A stretch of DNA of 64,000 nt from Pichia kudriavzevii (GCF_003054445.1 NC_042506.1:2115501-2179500), one strand, 5' to 3'; numbered from the stretch's first letter, positions 18,390 to 29,057 are shown. The notes: generated by a model from the sequence alone, not told the origin. Made by a program: numbers and translations.

Positions 18390-20462
18390 CTACATTCTTG
18401 ATTTGAATCTCTTCGTGTTTGGAATACCAGGGATGCTGCTGTCCATCACATTGGCCGTGTGGACTGTGTCTTCTGCACTTGTTGGATGGTAGCCGTTGCT
18501 GTTGCTCATGGTGGACCCTTTGTTCGAAGTCTCTGGGAAATCCAACAGGGAAAGACCAACTTTTTCGACATTGGTTATATCCTCAAGGTACACTATCTTG
18601 TCCCCCATATTGTCGGAGCCAGAATCGTTCAAATCCGTCGACTCGCTTCCCTCTTTAGGTTTGCTCAGCTCCACACCAGCACCAGATTTGGTGAAGTCGT
18701 TTATGTCAACTCCATTGGCATATCCGTGCTCCTTTGGAACAGTCATCGGGACAGCCTTGGAAACGTTCAAACTTCGATCACTTCCACTGGTGGATGTACC
18801 GTATTTGAACTTGGAGCTCATACTAGAAGCACTCGATTCAAAACGTGGCGTCATATTGAGAGAAGTAGGATTGGACTCCTCCATAGATGATATGTCGTCG
18901 CTTGAGGAATCTGAGACAGTTCCGAAACTTGTAGGCACCATTTGCCCAGTTAATACATTGTTTAAAAGCTGAACTTGCTCATTGGTGAATAAATTCACAT
19001 CTGGGAACTCAATCTCAAACTTGATAATTAAATCGCCAAACTTAATCTTTTCCTTATCCTCCTCACTATTGCTACTACTTTTATTAAGTGTTGAATCATT
19101 CATATTGATAATGTTAGTACCATTATTAACATCATCGTTTCTATTACTCTTTCCATAATTCACATCTTCTTTTCCTTTGTAATTTTTGTCCTTGCCATTC
19201 CTATTCCTGTGCTTCTTCTTGTCCCGTTTGTTGTTTTGCCCATCTTTAGAACGTCTAGAAGAGGGTGTTTCTTGTGCAATCGGCATACCAAATCCTTTCA
19301 GCACCTTGAGCTGATTACCACTTTTAATACTGCCTCGTGGAATCTCAATCTTTACTTCCTCATTGTTGATATGTGTAAATGTAATATACCCGCCACATAA
19401 TGCAACACTTAAAGGTATCGAGATTGTAGTTAATAAATAGTCGCCAAATCTCTTGAACTTGGTATTATCATCAATTTTACTGTCCTGCAAAGTTAGAATA
19501 ACATCACCAGGGATTAAGTCAATACCTTCGTCTGCTGCATTTGGTATTATAATCTTGTAACCCGCACTCACACCCCTCGGACTTCTGAATTCAAATATAA
19601 CCTTCGTGTCCACTAGCTTATTTCCTCCACATTCATCGCATACGTATTTAGCGGGTATGAATTCTCCAGATCCATGGCATCTATTACAAGTGGCTTGGAC
19701 CCTCTGATACATCAGTCCAGTTCTCGTCTCATTGATGATTATACCTGAACCACAACAATCGTTACATGTGTAGACCTTCAACCCCCCTCTACCCTTACAT
19801 TTTGGACACTTCACTCTTTTGCTCAACCTTAATTTGATATCTTTACCATTGTAATAATCAATCAAGTTACACGGAATATTATCCATAATATCTCTGCCCT
19901 TCTTTTGAGGGTTCGAGCCATCTCTGTAGACCGGTCTACCATAGCTATGATTTGGGTAATCATCACTCCGCGTGGCATTGAATGGGGTATTGAACGTATT
20001 CATAAATGTGGTGTCCGGAAATCCACTAAATATTTGCTCAAACATATCAGTGGAATGTTGAGAAAATGGAAAATTCATCGAATCGTTGAACTCAGTATGT
20101 TGTCTTGATTGCTGTGAACGTCGATTATAGTAATGGTTTGCATTCCCATAACGGTTGTTCAAGTCATGGTCGTAATGATGGTTATTAGCTGAAAACGCTG
20201 TAGTTGCGTCTTGTGGATTTTTTGCCACCTCTTCACCATAATTGTCGTATAAATATCTTTTATTTTTATCACTTAATATATTATACGCTTCAGTGATATC
20301 TTTGAATATATTTGTTAACCTCTCAGTTTCTTCTGTTGACTTTACTGTTTGTTTATCCGGGTGATATTTTAGTGCAAGAGCTTTGTATGCCTTTCTGATA
20401 TCCTGATAATCTGCGTCTGTAGAAATTTGAAGAAGTTCGTATAATCTGGTTTCCTTTACCAT
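18390..20462 (-). CDS. APJ1: Class A Hsp40 (DnaJ) co-chaperone, Apj1-like
   Basis: A 690-residue DnaJ protein. The J domain (residues ~5-75) has the HPD motif in KYHPDKQ. Next comes an Asn/His/Tyr-rich linker (about 90-185) in place of the usual G/F region. The zinc-binding domain has four repeats: CPKCKGRG, CNDCCGSG, CNRCHGSG and CDECGGNK. The substrate-binding C-terminal domain is interrupted by a Lys/Asn-rich low-complexity insertion of ~80 residues and followed by a Ser-rich tail. Apj1 (528 residues) works with Hsp70 in nuclear protein quality control and SUMO-related degradation; Xdj1 is the other candidate. The last zinc repeat ends GGNK rather than GxG. No membrane segment or CaaX box is seen. 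Confidence 0.65.
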   Translation of the reverse strand: MVKETRLYELLQISTDADYQDIRKAYKALALKYHPDKQTVKSTEETERLTNIFKDITEAYNILSDKNKRYLYDNYGEEVAKNPQDATTAFSANNHHYDHDLNNRYGNANHYYNRRSQQSRQHTEFNDSMNFPFSQHSTDMFEQIFSGFPDTTFMNTFNTPFNATRSDDYPNHSYGRPVYRDGSNPQKKGRDIMDNIPCNLIDYYNGKDIKLRLSKRVKCPKCKGRGGLKVYTCNDCCGSGIIINETRTGLMYQRVQATCNRCHGSGEFIPAKYVCDECGGNKLVDTKVIFEFRSPRGVSAGYKIIIPNAADEGIDLIPGDVILTLQDSKIDDNTKFKRFGDYLLTTISIPLSVALCGGYITFTHINNEEVKIEIPRGSIKSGNQLKVLKGFGMPIAQETPSSRRSKDGQNNKRDKKKHRNRNGKDKNYKGKEDVNYGKSNRNDDVNNGTNIINMNDSTLNKSSSNSEEDKEKIKFGDLIIKFEIEFPDVNLFTNEQVQLLNNVLTGQMVPTSFGTVSDSSSDDISSMEESNPTSLNMTPRFESSASSMSSKFKYGTSTSGSDRSLNVSKAVPMTVPKEHGYANGVDINDFTKSGAGVELSKPKEGSESTDLNDSGSDNMGDKIVYLEDITNVEKVGLSLLDFPETSNKGSTMSNSNGYHPTSAEDTVHTANVMDSSIPGIPNTKRFKSRM

Positions 20463-21360
20463 GTGTGTCAGCTGAGATTTCCTATATTCTACGTTTCTTA
20501 ATAAATACTATTCCCTTTTCCTTCAAATAAATAAAAGAAAGGTTCTTGAATTATTCAATAATGTAATGAACTGGTTAGTCCTCTCTTGAATACAACAAAG
20601 AAATTTTGCCTCAGCCAGTTTTGCAGTAGAATAATAACATAAAATATTCGACTGTCGGTTTATTTGAAGAAAAAACACGTGGTCCTCCTTGTTACTGTAA
20701 ACCAACACAAAAAGATGATGATTTTTTTCGATGTTAAACTAGTCAAACCTTTGCAATAACAAAAGGATCTTCACAAACAAAAGCAAGCTTCCTAGTTTTT
20801 AATGGAAATGTTTGAAAATTTTTTTTTTCTGTAGATTTGAAAAGTTTGATTAAAATGACTTTCTTTTTTTTCAGGAAAAACAGTATTGATTTTCTTTACT
20901 GATTTTTTTCCCCTTTTGAACTTAAGAAGCTCAAGTATTGTATGGTCTGAAAGAAGCCGGTGTCTCTAGCAAGCGGCTCTGTTGAGCGTAATTCACTTGT
21001 TTATTTGTGAGAAACAAAACAAAACAAAAAAGGTAGCAGATATAAGGGCCATGACTTTCCGCTGGTTCGATTGCGATCGGCAGATGGAGAAACTTGAATA
21101 TTCTTATACCCACAAGCTTTTTTTTCTAGCAATTTCCATCTCTTTCCTACATAATCTGGAGATCTTTAATCCGCGCGACGCGTCGACATCATAACCTGTT
21201 TTTTATTTTTTTCCGTAATTGCGTTTTTTTTTTTTTTTTCACATCTCCAATTTTTCGGGTTGAACTTGTGGATCAACGGTGTTAAAGCAGTAGTTATTCA
21301 CATGTATGCGGGGTGCATATATGCTGACAACAGTTAAGTGTACACTGTAAACAGAAGACA
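20463..21360. promoter_or_regulatory. Long divergent promoter between the Hsp40 and peptidase genes
   Basis: 898 bp between two start codons. It has several poly(T)/poly(A) runs (for example 20819-20829 and 21224-21239) typical of nucleosome-poor yeast promoters, and a palindromic GACGCGTC near 21177-21184. No protein-coding gene or tRNA is supported. Confidence 0.55.
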
Positions 21361-24099
21361 ATGTCGCTTATATTCACCAACCGTTTTGTTCCAGCAGAAT
21401 ACTTGCTCTCGTTGTCTCTGTCTGATGCTAAGCCAAACTATTCCGGTAAAGTCAGAGTCAGATTATCTTCAAATGATAGGTATTCTACTGATACATCACA
21501 GGGAAGTACATTTTCTGTTACTCTGAATACTGCAGAAGTCATTTCAATGTCTTGTGTATTGAAAAGTGGTGACAGATCTTGGAAATTGTCACACTCCCTG
21601 AACAAGGATTCTCAAACTACCGAATATTTCAGTCCTGATGTTCAATTGGAAAATCTCAAGGATACAAATGATTTATACTTGGAGGTTAACTTTTTGGGAG
21701 TCATTAGGAAAATCATGACATATGATGATGTGACTAAAGGTGTTTTTGCAACTAAGTATATGGATCCAGTTTCCGGCAAGTCAGATCTTTTCTTTTTGTC
21801 TACACATTCCCAACCCCATTTTGCTCGTTATATCTTTCCATGTTTGGATGATATAAACAGCAAATGTCCGATTCAGTTGGAGCTCTCTGTCGATAATAAA
21901 TTCACCTGTGTTTCTAACTTGCCAATTGAATCCTCGGAATTTATTTCCAATACTTCCAATAAATTGGTAAAATTTGTCAGGTCACCGCCAATGTCAATGT
22001 CCGTCTTCTCCTTTGCGGTAGGTAACTTGGATTATCTGGAAAGCGAGGCTGATATGCTCAATGGGAAACTACCGGTTAGGGTGTATACTATGGTGGGAGA
22101 ATCCGAGAGGGCAAAATTTGCCTTATCTACTGTTACGAATGCAATTTCCACTATTGAAAAAAAGTTTGGTATTGCTTATCCATTGCCAAAACTCGACATA
22201 ATTGCAACACCTTTCTTATCAGATGGTGGTGTTGAGAATTGGTCAATGATCCAAGTCATCAATGATCATATTCTCTTACCTGATTGGCAGGTGACTGAAT
22301 CATCGTTAGCAAATACTAAAAAGATGATTACAGATGTTTTGGTGCATGAACTGATTCATATGTACGTCGGTAATTATGTCACATTTGATAGCTATGACCA
22401 TACTTGGTTGAATGAAGCGTTTGCTACTTTTATGTCTACATCGATCATTAACGAAATTATGGATAACAATAACTGGTACAACTTTATCAACAAGGAGCTT
22501 TCACCAATGAAAAATAACAATATGAGAGATGAATCAAAGGCCATTTATCAATCAAATGTGAAAACCTCTTCAATTAGCGAAACATTTACTAGAAATTCAT
22601 ATGACAAAGGCATTTTCGTTATTAGAACCCTTGCATCGTTATTTGTTGAAACCACGGAAGAGTTAGACGATGAAAACTATGACGTTTTCTTTGCAATGGT
22701 TGGTGATTTCATTAAATTACATAAATTTGGTCATTTTAAACCAGTTGATCTATGGAACTTTATGAAAAACCATACCTCAAATAAATTCAGTTATGACATA
22801 CCAACAATTATGAATTCCTGGATTAGGACACCTGGTTTTCCAATATTGAAAGTCTCAAAGGAGGGTGATAATCTCAAGATCGAGCAACACCACTACCTGG
22901 AGAGTATCGATGCTGAAATTGAAGATATTCCATTTCATATTCCATTGCTCTTCAAGAAATTGGATGGTTCCTTGGGTAGACAGCTAATAAGTGATAGGTG
23001 CATTACAATATCGAAAGAGGAAGATTCGGATTTCTTGTTTGTTAATGCTAATAATGCAGTTATTGCGAATATTGTATATCCTGAAACTATGGCAAAGGAA
23101 ATCGCATCAAATTTTAGTATCTTAAACCGAACCGAACAAATGGAGTTTTTCATGAATTTTGCTTCTGTAATTGGCACAGACTATCAAACCAATGAAAGCA
23201 TTGTATCTTTTTTCAAGGTCATTCGATCGATTAAGAAAATCAAACAGGTAAATCCAGCAGCAATGACTTTTGCGCTTTCGATTCTTTCTAATGTGTACAA
23301 ATCAATTAATACTTTAGCATATTTTGAAGATGAGTCATTGTTCAAAAGAATCAACCATTATGTTGATGAACTAATCAGCAAGTATGCATCACAACTGGAT
23401 CTTGAAAACACCAACTGGACTAAGCTATCCCATGATGAAATTCAACTAAGAAATGCTGTTCTCTCTTTAAAATATGATAATTCATCAATTCAATTAGTAG
23501 GTAAAAAACTTTACAAGAAATTAATGCATGGTCCCAAGGAATCAATACCTTCTGAAATCGTTAATTCGGTATTAGCAATAGTTGCTCAATCTTACACTTT
23601 AAAAGAGTATAAAGAAATTAGTAAGCTAGTTAGGAATCCTGGTTTGGTTTCGAACAATATTATCGGACAAAATTCAAATGAAGTTCAAACTGCAGCTATT
23701 AACGCACTTGGTTGCTCGAAGGACCCCGAATTGAGATACAAAACACTAATGTTTGTGACAACCAACCCTGACGTGAAGTTAATTGAATTGGCATTGTTGG
23801 GTCTGAGGTTTCAAATGTCGGCTTATGAGCAACTGTGGAAGTGGTATGTTTCTCATTACACCACTTGGTACAGTAAATTTGCTAGAGACAATAGTTCCTA
23901 CCAAGGCTTATTTTTCAAGCATGTTTCTGAATTAGCATTGGAATGTGCATACTATAATCCTGACTTGAGACCGGAAGTTGAAAGCTTTGTTACCAATAAG
24001 AATGAAAATGTCCAAAAGTGGTTTGAAGAAGCTAAAGGCAAATTCGAAAATATCAAATTTCTAAGCAAAGCAAATTTTGATTTGAAACTGTGTATATAG
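21361..24099 (+). CDS. TMA108: M1-family metallopeptidase-like protein, Tma108-like
   Basis: A 912-residue member of the M1 aminopeptidase family. The zinc site is complete: HELIH at 329-333 and the third ligand in NEAFA at E352, exactly 18 residues after the second His. The exopeptidase GAMEN signature is replaced by GGVEN (289-293), with the key Glu kept. The N-terminal beta domain, catalytic domain, and a long C-terminal helical repeat domain (about 560-900) are all present. The overall look, including the altered GAMEN and weak similarity to Ape2/Aap1, fits Saccharomyces Tma108 (946 residues), which binds nascent chains on ribosomes rather than serving as a bulk aminopeptidase. Ape2/Aap1 is less likely. 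Confidence 0.65.
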   Translation: MSLIFTNRFVPAEYLLSLSLSDAKPNYSGKVRVRLSSNDRYSTDTSQGSTFSVTLNTAEVISMSCVLKSGDRSWKLSHSLNKDSQTTEYFSPDVQLENLKDTNDLYLEVNFLGVIRKIMTYDDVTKGVFATKYMDPVSGKSDLFFLSTHSQPHFARYIFPCLDDINSKCPIQLELSVDNKFTCVSNLPIESSEFISNTSNKLVKFVRSPPMSMSVFSFAVGNLDYLESEADMLNGKLPVRVYTMVGESERAKFALSTVTNAISTIEKKFGIAYPLPKLDIIATPFLSDGGVENWSMIQVINDHILLPDWQVTESSLANTKKMITDVLVHELIHMYVGNYVTFDSYDHTWLNEAFATFMSTSIINEIMDNNNWYNFINKELSPMKNNNMRDESKAIYQSNVKTSSISETFTRNSYDKGIFVIRTLASLFVETTEELDDENYDVFFAMVGDFIKLHKFGHFKPVDLWNFMKNHTSNKFSYDIPTIMNSWIRTPGFPILKVSKEGDNLKIEQHHYLESIDAEIEDIPFHIPLLFKKLDGSLGRQLISDRCITISKEEDSDFLFVNANNAVIANIVYPETMAKEIASNFSILNRTEQMEFFMNFASVIGTDYQTNESIVSFFKVIRSIKKIKQVNPAAMTFALSILSNVYKSINTLAYFEDESLFKRINHYVDELISKYASQLDLENTNWTKLSHDEIQLRNAVLSLKYDNSSIQLVGKKLYKKLMHGPKESIPSEIVNSVLAIVAQSYTLKEYKEISKLVRNPGLVSNNIIGQNSNEVQTAAINALGCSKDPELRYKTLMFVTTNPDVKLIELALLGLRFQMSAYEQLWKWYVSHYTTWYSKFARDNSSYQGLFFKHVSELALECAYYNPDLRPEVESFVTNKNENVQKWFEEAKGKFENIKFLSKANFDLKLCI

Positions 24100-24219
24100 G
24101 CCTCGAAAAGCAAATGAAGAAACGTGTATACTTTTTTATGTTAAAAGTCTACTCCTATGTATATATAAAAAATCCAAAATTTTTCACTAAACTATATTAC
24201 ATTAATTTCATCATTACAA

Positions 24220-25602
24220 TCATGAATGATTTTTGCCCTCAAAGAAAGACGCATTGTCTTCACCATAAACGGCAGCAATGCTCTCTTTCAAACCCACCCA
24301 TACTTCGCTTTCTGCTCCTCTGTTTGCTTTGTCTGAACCTAGCTTCAAAGCAATACGTGCTGCTACCACCCGTCGCATGTATATTTCATGCATAAATCTA
24401 GTCATAAAATAGGTATTGTCCACTAGATGTGGATATTTTTTCTCAAGGTATCGTTCCACATGTCTCCAAGATTTAAATCTTCGTCCAAAGATGTCACTTT
24501 TGATTTCATTGTACAAATCGTTTCCTGTTGCGATACTCAGATTACCAGAGTCACTTTTTCTCTTAATACCCGATACCTCCACCTTCACTCCTGCTCCCGT
24601 GTCTCGCAAAGGAGCACCAATCTTTGACAGGTACATAGATTCTCTCTGCAGTGAGCGTTTTCTTTTTGCTGGATCATCCAGATCTGAAGAGACAGAATTG
24701 CTTTTGACGTTCTTAGGTTCGGCTTTTTTCAAGATATTATCTGTCCTCTTTGTTGTCAGTTTTCGACCACCCAATTGTGAATCAGTAAAACGAGCCCTTC
24801 TTAGAGATGCCGTAGAAGTCGCAACTGATTCATTGGAAGTTTGGCGTAGTTTGATCTCATCTATCGAAGTTTTTGAGTTTTTCTTTTTATGAGAATAAAA
24901 ATCAAGTGGGGTATTGAGGTATTCGGCCAAAGTTAGATCCGTGGGTTTGTATACAAGACGAACTGGTGCTGATTGTCTCTGGTTACGTTGCATTTCTTTG
25001 ACGTTTATTGGAGATTTAGATTTACTCATAACAGGTAATGAATGGTATTTTCTTTCTTTATTCGGAGCAGGTGTTGCTTCAAAGGCGTTGATTTCCAATT
25101 CTGCTTTCACAACTTTATGTTCTAGTTTTGGGTTATGTTTGAGTAGTTCCAAATTCTTTGTGAAGTATTGAATCATATATGCAGGATTTTCCAAGAGACT
25201 TTGTCTCGATTTATGGGAGAATATCGTATCAAGATCTTCGGGTTTGTCAAACTTCGATATTCTTCGTTGGGATTTGGTGTTGGAGGGTACATCAGTGGGT
25301 ACCTTAAAATAACGCACGCCTCTCACAGATCCCTTGCGTCTCACAGGGAATTCCTTTATGGTCTTTCTTTTAGGATTATTATGGACAGACTTCCCAATTG
25401 CTGTGGTCGTTGCTTCTTCCAACACATCCGGCGAAGAAGCCTGAATCTCTGCAGATTTCGTGCTTTTATTACTTTGAACAATAAAATTACCCATGGAAAA
25501 TCGTTTTGGTGCATCAGCGGAATATACACTTTCATTCAAACTAAAACCATCATTTCCTAGAATCTTATGAGTGTCTGAAGGGTTTTCCACTGCAATTGCC
25601 AT
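24220..25602 (-). CDS. Orphan basic protein, 460 aa
   Basis: Intact ATG-to-stop frame, 460 residues, not recognised. The protein is strongly basic and mostly disordered through residue ~360, with many Ser/Lys/Arg stretches (VRRKGSVRGVRYFKVP, KRKTIKEFPV, AKRKRSLQRES). The C-terminal ~90 residues look folded and helical (SDIFGRRFKSWRHVERYLEK, TYFMTRFMHEIYMRRVVAARI). Lack of membrane segments and the charge suggest a nuclear, chromatin or cytoskeletal role, but that is speculation. It is convergent with the Tma108-like gene (121 bp apart) and divergent from the next orphan gene. Confidence 0.7.
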   Translation of the reverse strand: MAIAVENPSDTHKILGNDGFSLNESVYSADAPKRFSMGNFIVQSNKSTKSAEIQASSPDVLEEATTTAIGKSVHNNPKRKTIKEFPVRRKGSVRGVRYFKVPTDVPSNTKSQRRISKFDKPEDLDTIFSHKSRQSLLENPAYMIQYFTKNLELLKHNPKLEHKVVKAELEINAFEATPAPNKERKYHSLPVMSKSKSPINVKEMQRNQRQSAPVRLVYKPTDLTLAEYLNTPLDFYSHKKKNSKTSIDEIKLRQTSNESVATSTASLRRARFTDSQLGGRKLTTKRTDNILKKAEPKNVKSNSVSSDLDDPAKRKRSLQRESMYLSKIGAPLRDTGAGVKVEVSGIKRKSDSGNLSIATGNDLYNEIKSDIFGRRFKSWRHVERYLEKKYPHLVDNTYFMTRFMHEIYMRRVVAARIALKLGSDKANRGAESEVWVGLKESIAAVYGEDNASFFEGKNHS

Positions 25603-26078
25603 GGTTCTGCCAAACTAAATAAAACTTGGAAAACGCTTCACAAGAGACAAAACGTTAATATGAAGTGCTAATGAGCTCCTGCTGCCATGTTTGTACTATT
25701 GTCTGCTCAAACTACAATCAATAGTATTTGCAATTTGATGGTCGTTACCTGATATCAAGTGGCTGGTTTCTCTAATTTGGAACAATTACCGCGTTGGGAA
25801 CTCTAATTAAGGGGAACTATTCCCAAAAGGGGAACTTATTTTTCTCCCATCTTTTCTCTCCAAAACAGGAAATACGGAAACTGCGCATTAATGGAGTACC
25901 GCACGTGACGAGAGTACCGCGCCACAATATGAATTGGGTAAGTTTATTTCGCGATTTAGGGGAACTTTTATTTATGTACATGATTTTTCTTGTTTCTAAT
26001 TAACATCTCTCTTGATGAGCAGCTTAGACTTATAATCTTAAAAAAAAAAGTATATATCACTGCGATCAGCAATTCAGA
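25603..26078. promoter_or_regulatory. Divergent promoter with a CACGTGAC (Cbf1-type) site
   Basis: 476 bp between two diverging orphan genes. It contains CACGTGAC at 25912-25919, flanked on both sides by GAGTACCGC-like words (near 25903 and 25923). No gene seen. Factor identity is inference. Confidence 0.45.
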
Positions 26079-29057
26079 ATGGCCAGAAAGAAAAACAACA
26101 GAGGTAGTAATAGAGGAAACAGTAAACTTGTGCGTAGTGAGTCTCAAGAGGATGATATGGCGGGAGCAAGTCCGAAAATCAACCCCAACGAGGAGAAGTT
26201 GAAGAAGACTGTACAAGTGTATCTCACCAAGTTTGATGCGAAATTGGAGGAAATGCTTGATGAATTTGATAACTTCGATTATAGACACAAGCCGTTACTA
26301 ACCCAATCTGAGTTTGAGGAAGAATTTCTTGTCATTTTGAGTAAGTTATTACGCAGATCTAATAAATACGAGTTGATACATTGCATTTTCAAAACATTAG
26401 TTGAAAATTCGTTGAACGACCTACACAAGCTTTTGTGTTTGATTGATTTTATGATCAATATTTCCAATTACGATCCTTCAGTCTTCAAGAAGTTGCCCAA
26501 TGAAATTGTTGGTAGTGTTTCAAAAAAACCCCTCTTTTCCAAAATCGAGGAGTACATATATAATAGAGGAAGAATGAACTATCCATTTAAATCATTCAAT
26601 AAATCCCTAATTCTTTCTAAAAGTAAAGATCAAGGACAGGATAGAAGAGAGACGCATCATGAAGAAAACACACCATTGTTCAACTATGATTCTGACGAAT
26701 CTGAGGAAGTCGACCAAGCAGATATAGCCAATCAACGGAAAAGCATGAATGTCTCCTTAGCTGAACTAACCAAGAAGATTATGAGTAAATCGAAGCAAGT
26801 CACAAAGGAAACGATGGATTATGATCTGATCAAGAAGGAAGAGTCTGATGATGATGCATTCTTGATTGCTAATTACGAATCAGATGAATCAGATGATGAC
26901 GACTTGATGCCTCCCCCTGCCTCAAATGATTCCGACGACGAGGAGTACACCGATTCTGCAGCAGAACAACTGACCAAGAAAAAAAAGTTACTTTCCAAGG
27001 AAGCACAACTTGAAGATATGGTTCGATCCGATTCTGACTATTTTAGTGCAGAAGAGGCGTCTGGTCATGAACCACAATCAGATATCAACATGGAGAATCT
27101 TAACACTCAAATGGACAGCACAACTTCTATATTAGAGCATAACTTTGATTATCAGGCTCTTTCTGGGGCATTATCTGCGACAACTCTCCAATCGCTGAAG
27201 AAGATTGGTCAAAAACCCAAGTCAAGAAAAGTAAAGCAAAAACAAACTGAAAAGAAACAAAAGGCTATTGCATCAAGGGAAACAAAATCGCGTAAGCCAA
27301 GATCACCAGTCAAGCGAAAGACATACTACGTACTTGAAAAAGATTTAGATTTCTTGTATTTGGAAATCGAACGACGCCTCCCGAAGATCCAGTCCACCTT
27401 GTTGAAAAGTGAATCCAAAGGGTTTGTTTACAAACCTGCCCAGTATAGCTTATTTGCAAATTTGTCATCTGAACAAACTGATATGGATGATAGTGTCAAA
27501 AAATCGACCGACAATTTGATCAACAGTTTTGTGTTTCAAACTTACAAGAAATCTGGAGGTTGTGCTTTAGACAGAACGCAAATAATACACCCACTTGAAT
27601 ATTCATATGTTATGGAAAACCTAGAAAGACTTAAAGAATCGGGTAAGAAGCTAGCGCCGATAGTTTTCATTGACAGGTTCAGTTCATTGCTTGATTATGA
27701 TGGAAATATCAACGAAAAGATAGATCCGCTAAGAATAAAGAATACCAAAGTCAAGGGATTAATCAACCTGAAACTATTTAATTCAGAAGATGAATATTTT
27801 GAAAAATTCAAGAAGGTTGTACCAAGAGATAAAGTAGCCGCCCGTTTAAAATATATGAACAGATTAGTCACGGATGGAAAATCTCTTTATATTTTTGACT
27901 TATGTGATGAAATTGTTCAAGCGATGGAAAGCGCTCCTCAGCTAAATTATGATAGTGAGGAGGAAGAGGAGAAGCAAAAAGAAACGGCAACACTGGAAAA
28001 GCTTAGAGCGGAACGATTAAACTTTGCTGAAGACCAAGAAGAAGCAACTGAGACAAATACAGCCTTTAACCTACGGTCCCAAAACAAAGGCGAGTTGTTA
28101 AAAGACATTGATAATCCCGTAAATGAGGATGCTGTACATACCGATGACACTTCTGATAGTAAAAATAGCTCTGCGAATAAAGTTCACAATTCCTCAGGTT
28201 TGAATGGAGTCATGCCTACAACTGAAGCAGAGTCCTCCAAAGATGATGAGGGAATACCTCCGCATGAGGATTCTACCAATCGGTTACCCACTTCAAATGG
28301 TGTAGTCAAGATCCCTGAAGAAATAGAAGCGATAACGGCACAAACTAGTAACTCACCTGAAAGTCTTCACGAAACTTCGTCTCCTCAAGAGATAGGAAAA
28401 CATCTCGAGGAATCTCAAAATGGGGTAACACCATTAACTCAAGAACAACCATATACCGAGTCTTCTAATGACGCTCTTAACGAGGAATCAACTAGTATCA
28501 GTGCCCCAGATTTAGCTGTCAATAAGGAAAATCGTAATAGCGATGATGAAAACGCCAAGTTGAATATGATACCTGGTACAGCTTCTGAAAAAGATAGCAC
28601 CCAGTCCCACGAACCTCCCGCAGTGCTTAAAAAAGATTCAGAGAACCCCCGTCAAGCAAAAACGTTAGTACCTGCTGCTAGAACTAAACAAAAACTGGAC
28701 GAAATTAAAGACGATAGACGAGAGGCGGTTTATTGTTCAGCTAAAGGTATCAATATTCCTTGTAGTTCCGTTCAGAAGGTGCTTTCTACCGAAGAGTATT
28801 TTGTATTACTCTCCTTAGTTATGTTCCCAACGCTAAAGATTGAGACGAAGTTTGAAGGCTTACACCCGCACTTCTTGAAGTGTCTAGGTCAAGCGTATAA
28901 TGCTTTCAGGCCATATTTGATGTCACTATTTGCAGAAGATGTCATAAATTTCAATAATCTCCCAAACTTTTTCAAGGTTGATAGCGTATTATTTGAGTTA
29001 CAACTTCAAGAAGCTATTAAATCATTCCAAGTGGTTTCATCTAGAAAATACAAATAA
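26079..29057 (+). CDS. Large orphan acidic/basic nuclear-type protein, 992 aa
   Basis: Intact 992-codon frame, not recognised. The first 20 residues are basic and Asn/Arg-rich. Residues ~35-175 look helical and folded (TVQVYLTKFDAKLEEMLDEF; LIHCIFKTLVEN). Acidic Ser/Asp blocks follow (NYDSDESEEVDQ; YESDESDDDDLMPPP). A lysine-rich cluster near 380-415 (KKIGQKPKSRKVKQKQ) precedes a second folded region of about 420-620. A long disordered Ser/Thr/Glu stretch then leads to a conserved-looking C-terminal fold (~885-990: STEEYFVLLSLVMFPTLKIE). The alternation of acidic and basic segments suggests a nucleolar or chromatin protein, but I do not assign one. Convergent with GIN4. Confidence 0.75.
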   Translation: MARKKNNRGSNRGNSKLVRSESQEDDMAGASPKINPNEEKLKKTVQVYLTKFDAKLEEMLDEFDNFDYRHKPLLTQSEFEEEFLVILSKLLRRSNKYELIHCIFKTLVENSLNDLHKLLCLIDFMINISNYDPSVFKKLPNEIVGSVSKKPLFSKIEEYIYNRGRMNYPFKSFNKSLILSKSKDQGQDRRETHHEENTPLFNYDSDESEEVDQADIANQRKSMNVSLAELTKKIMSKSKQVTKETMDYDLIKKEESDDDAFLIANYESDESDDDDLMPPPASNDSDDEEYTDSAAEQLTKKKKLLSKEAQLEDMVRSDSDYFSAEEASGHEPQSDINMENLNTQMDSTTSILEHNFDYQALSGALSATTLQSLKKIGQKPKSRKVKQKQTEKKQKAIASRETKSRKPRSPVKRKTYYVLEKDLDFLYLEIERRLPKIQSTLLKSESKGFVYKPAQYSLFANLSSEQTDMDDSVKKSTDNLINSFVFQTYKKSGGCALDRTQIIHPLEYSYVMENLERLKESGKKLAPIVFIDRFSSLLDYDGNINEKIDPLRIKNTKVKGLINLKLFNSEDEYFEKFKKVVPRDKVAARLKYMNRLVTDGKSLYIFDLCDEIVQAMESAPQLNYDSEEEEEKQKETATLEKLRAERLNFAEDQEEATETNTAFNLRSQNKGELLKDIDNPVNEDAVHTDDTSDSKNSSANKVHNSSGLNGVMPTTEAESSKDDEGIPPHEDSTNRLPTSNGVVKIPEEIEAITAQTSNSPESLHETSSPQEIGKHLEESQNGVTPLTQEQPYTESSNDALNEESTSISAPDLAVNKENRNSDDENAKLNMIPGTASEKDSTQSHEPPAVLKKDSENPRQAKTLVPAARTKQKLDEIKDDRREAVYCSAKGINIPCSSVQKVLSTEEYFVLLSLVMFPTLKIETKFEGLHPHFLKCLGQAYNAFRPYLMSLFAEDVINFNNLPNFFKVDSVLFELQLQEAIKSFQVVSSRKYK

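Noticed and set aside
21060-21080. B-box-like GGTTCGATTGCGATC that might mark a tRNA
   Set aside because: No cloverleaf could be formed around it.
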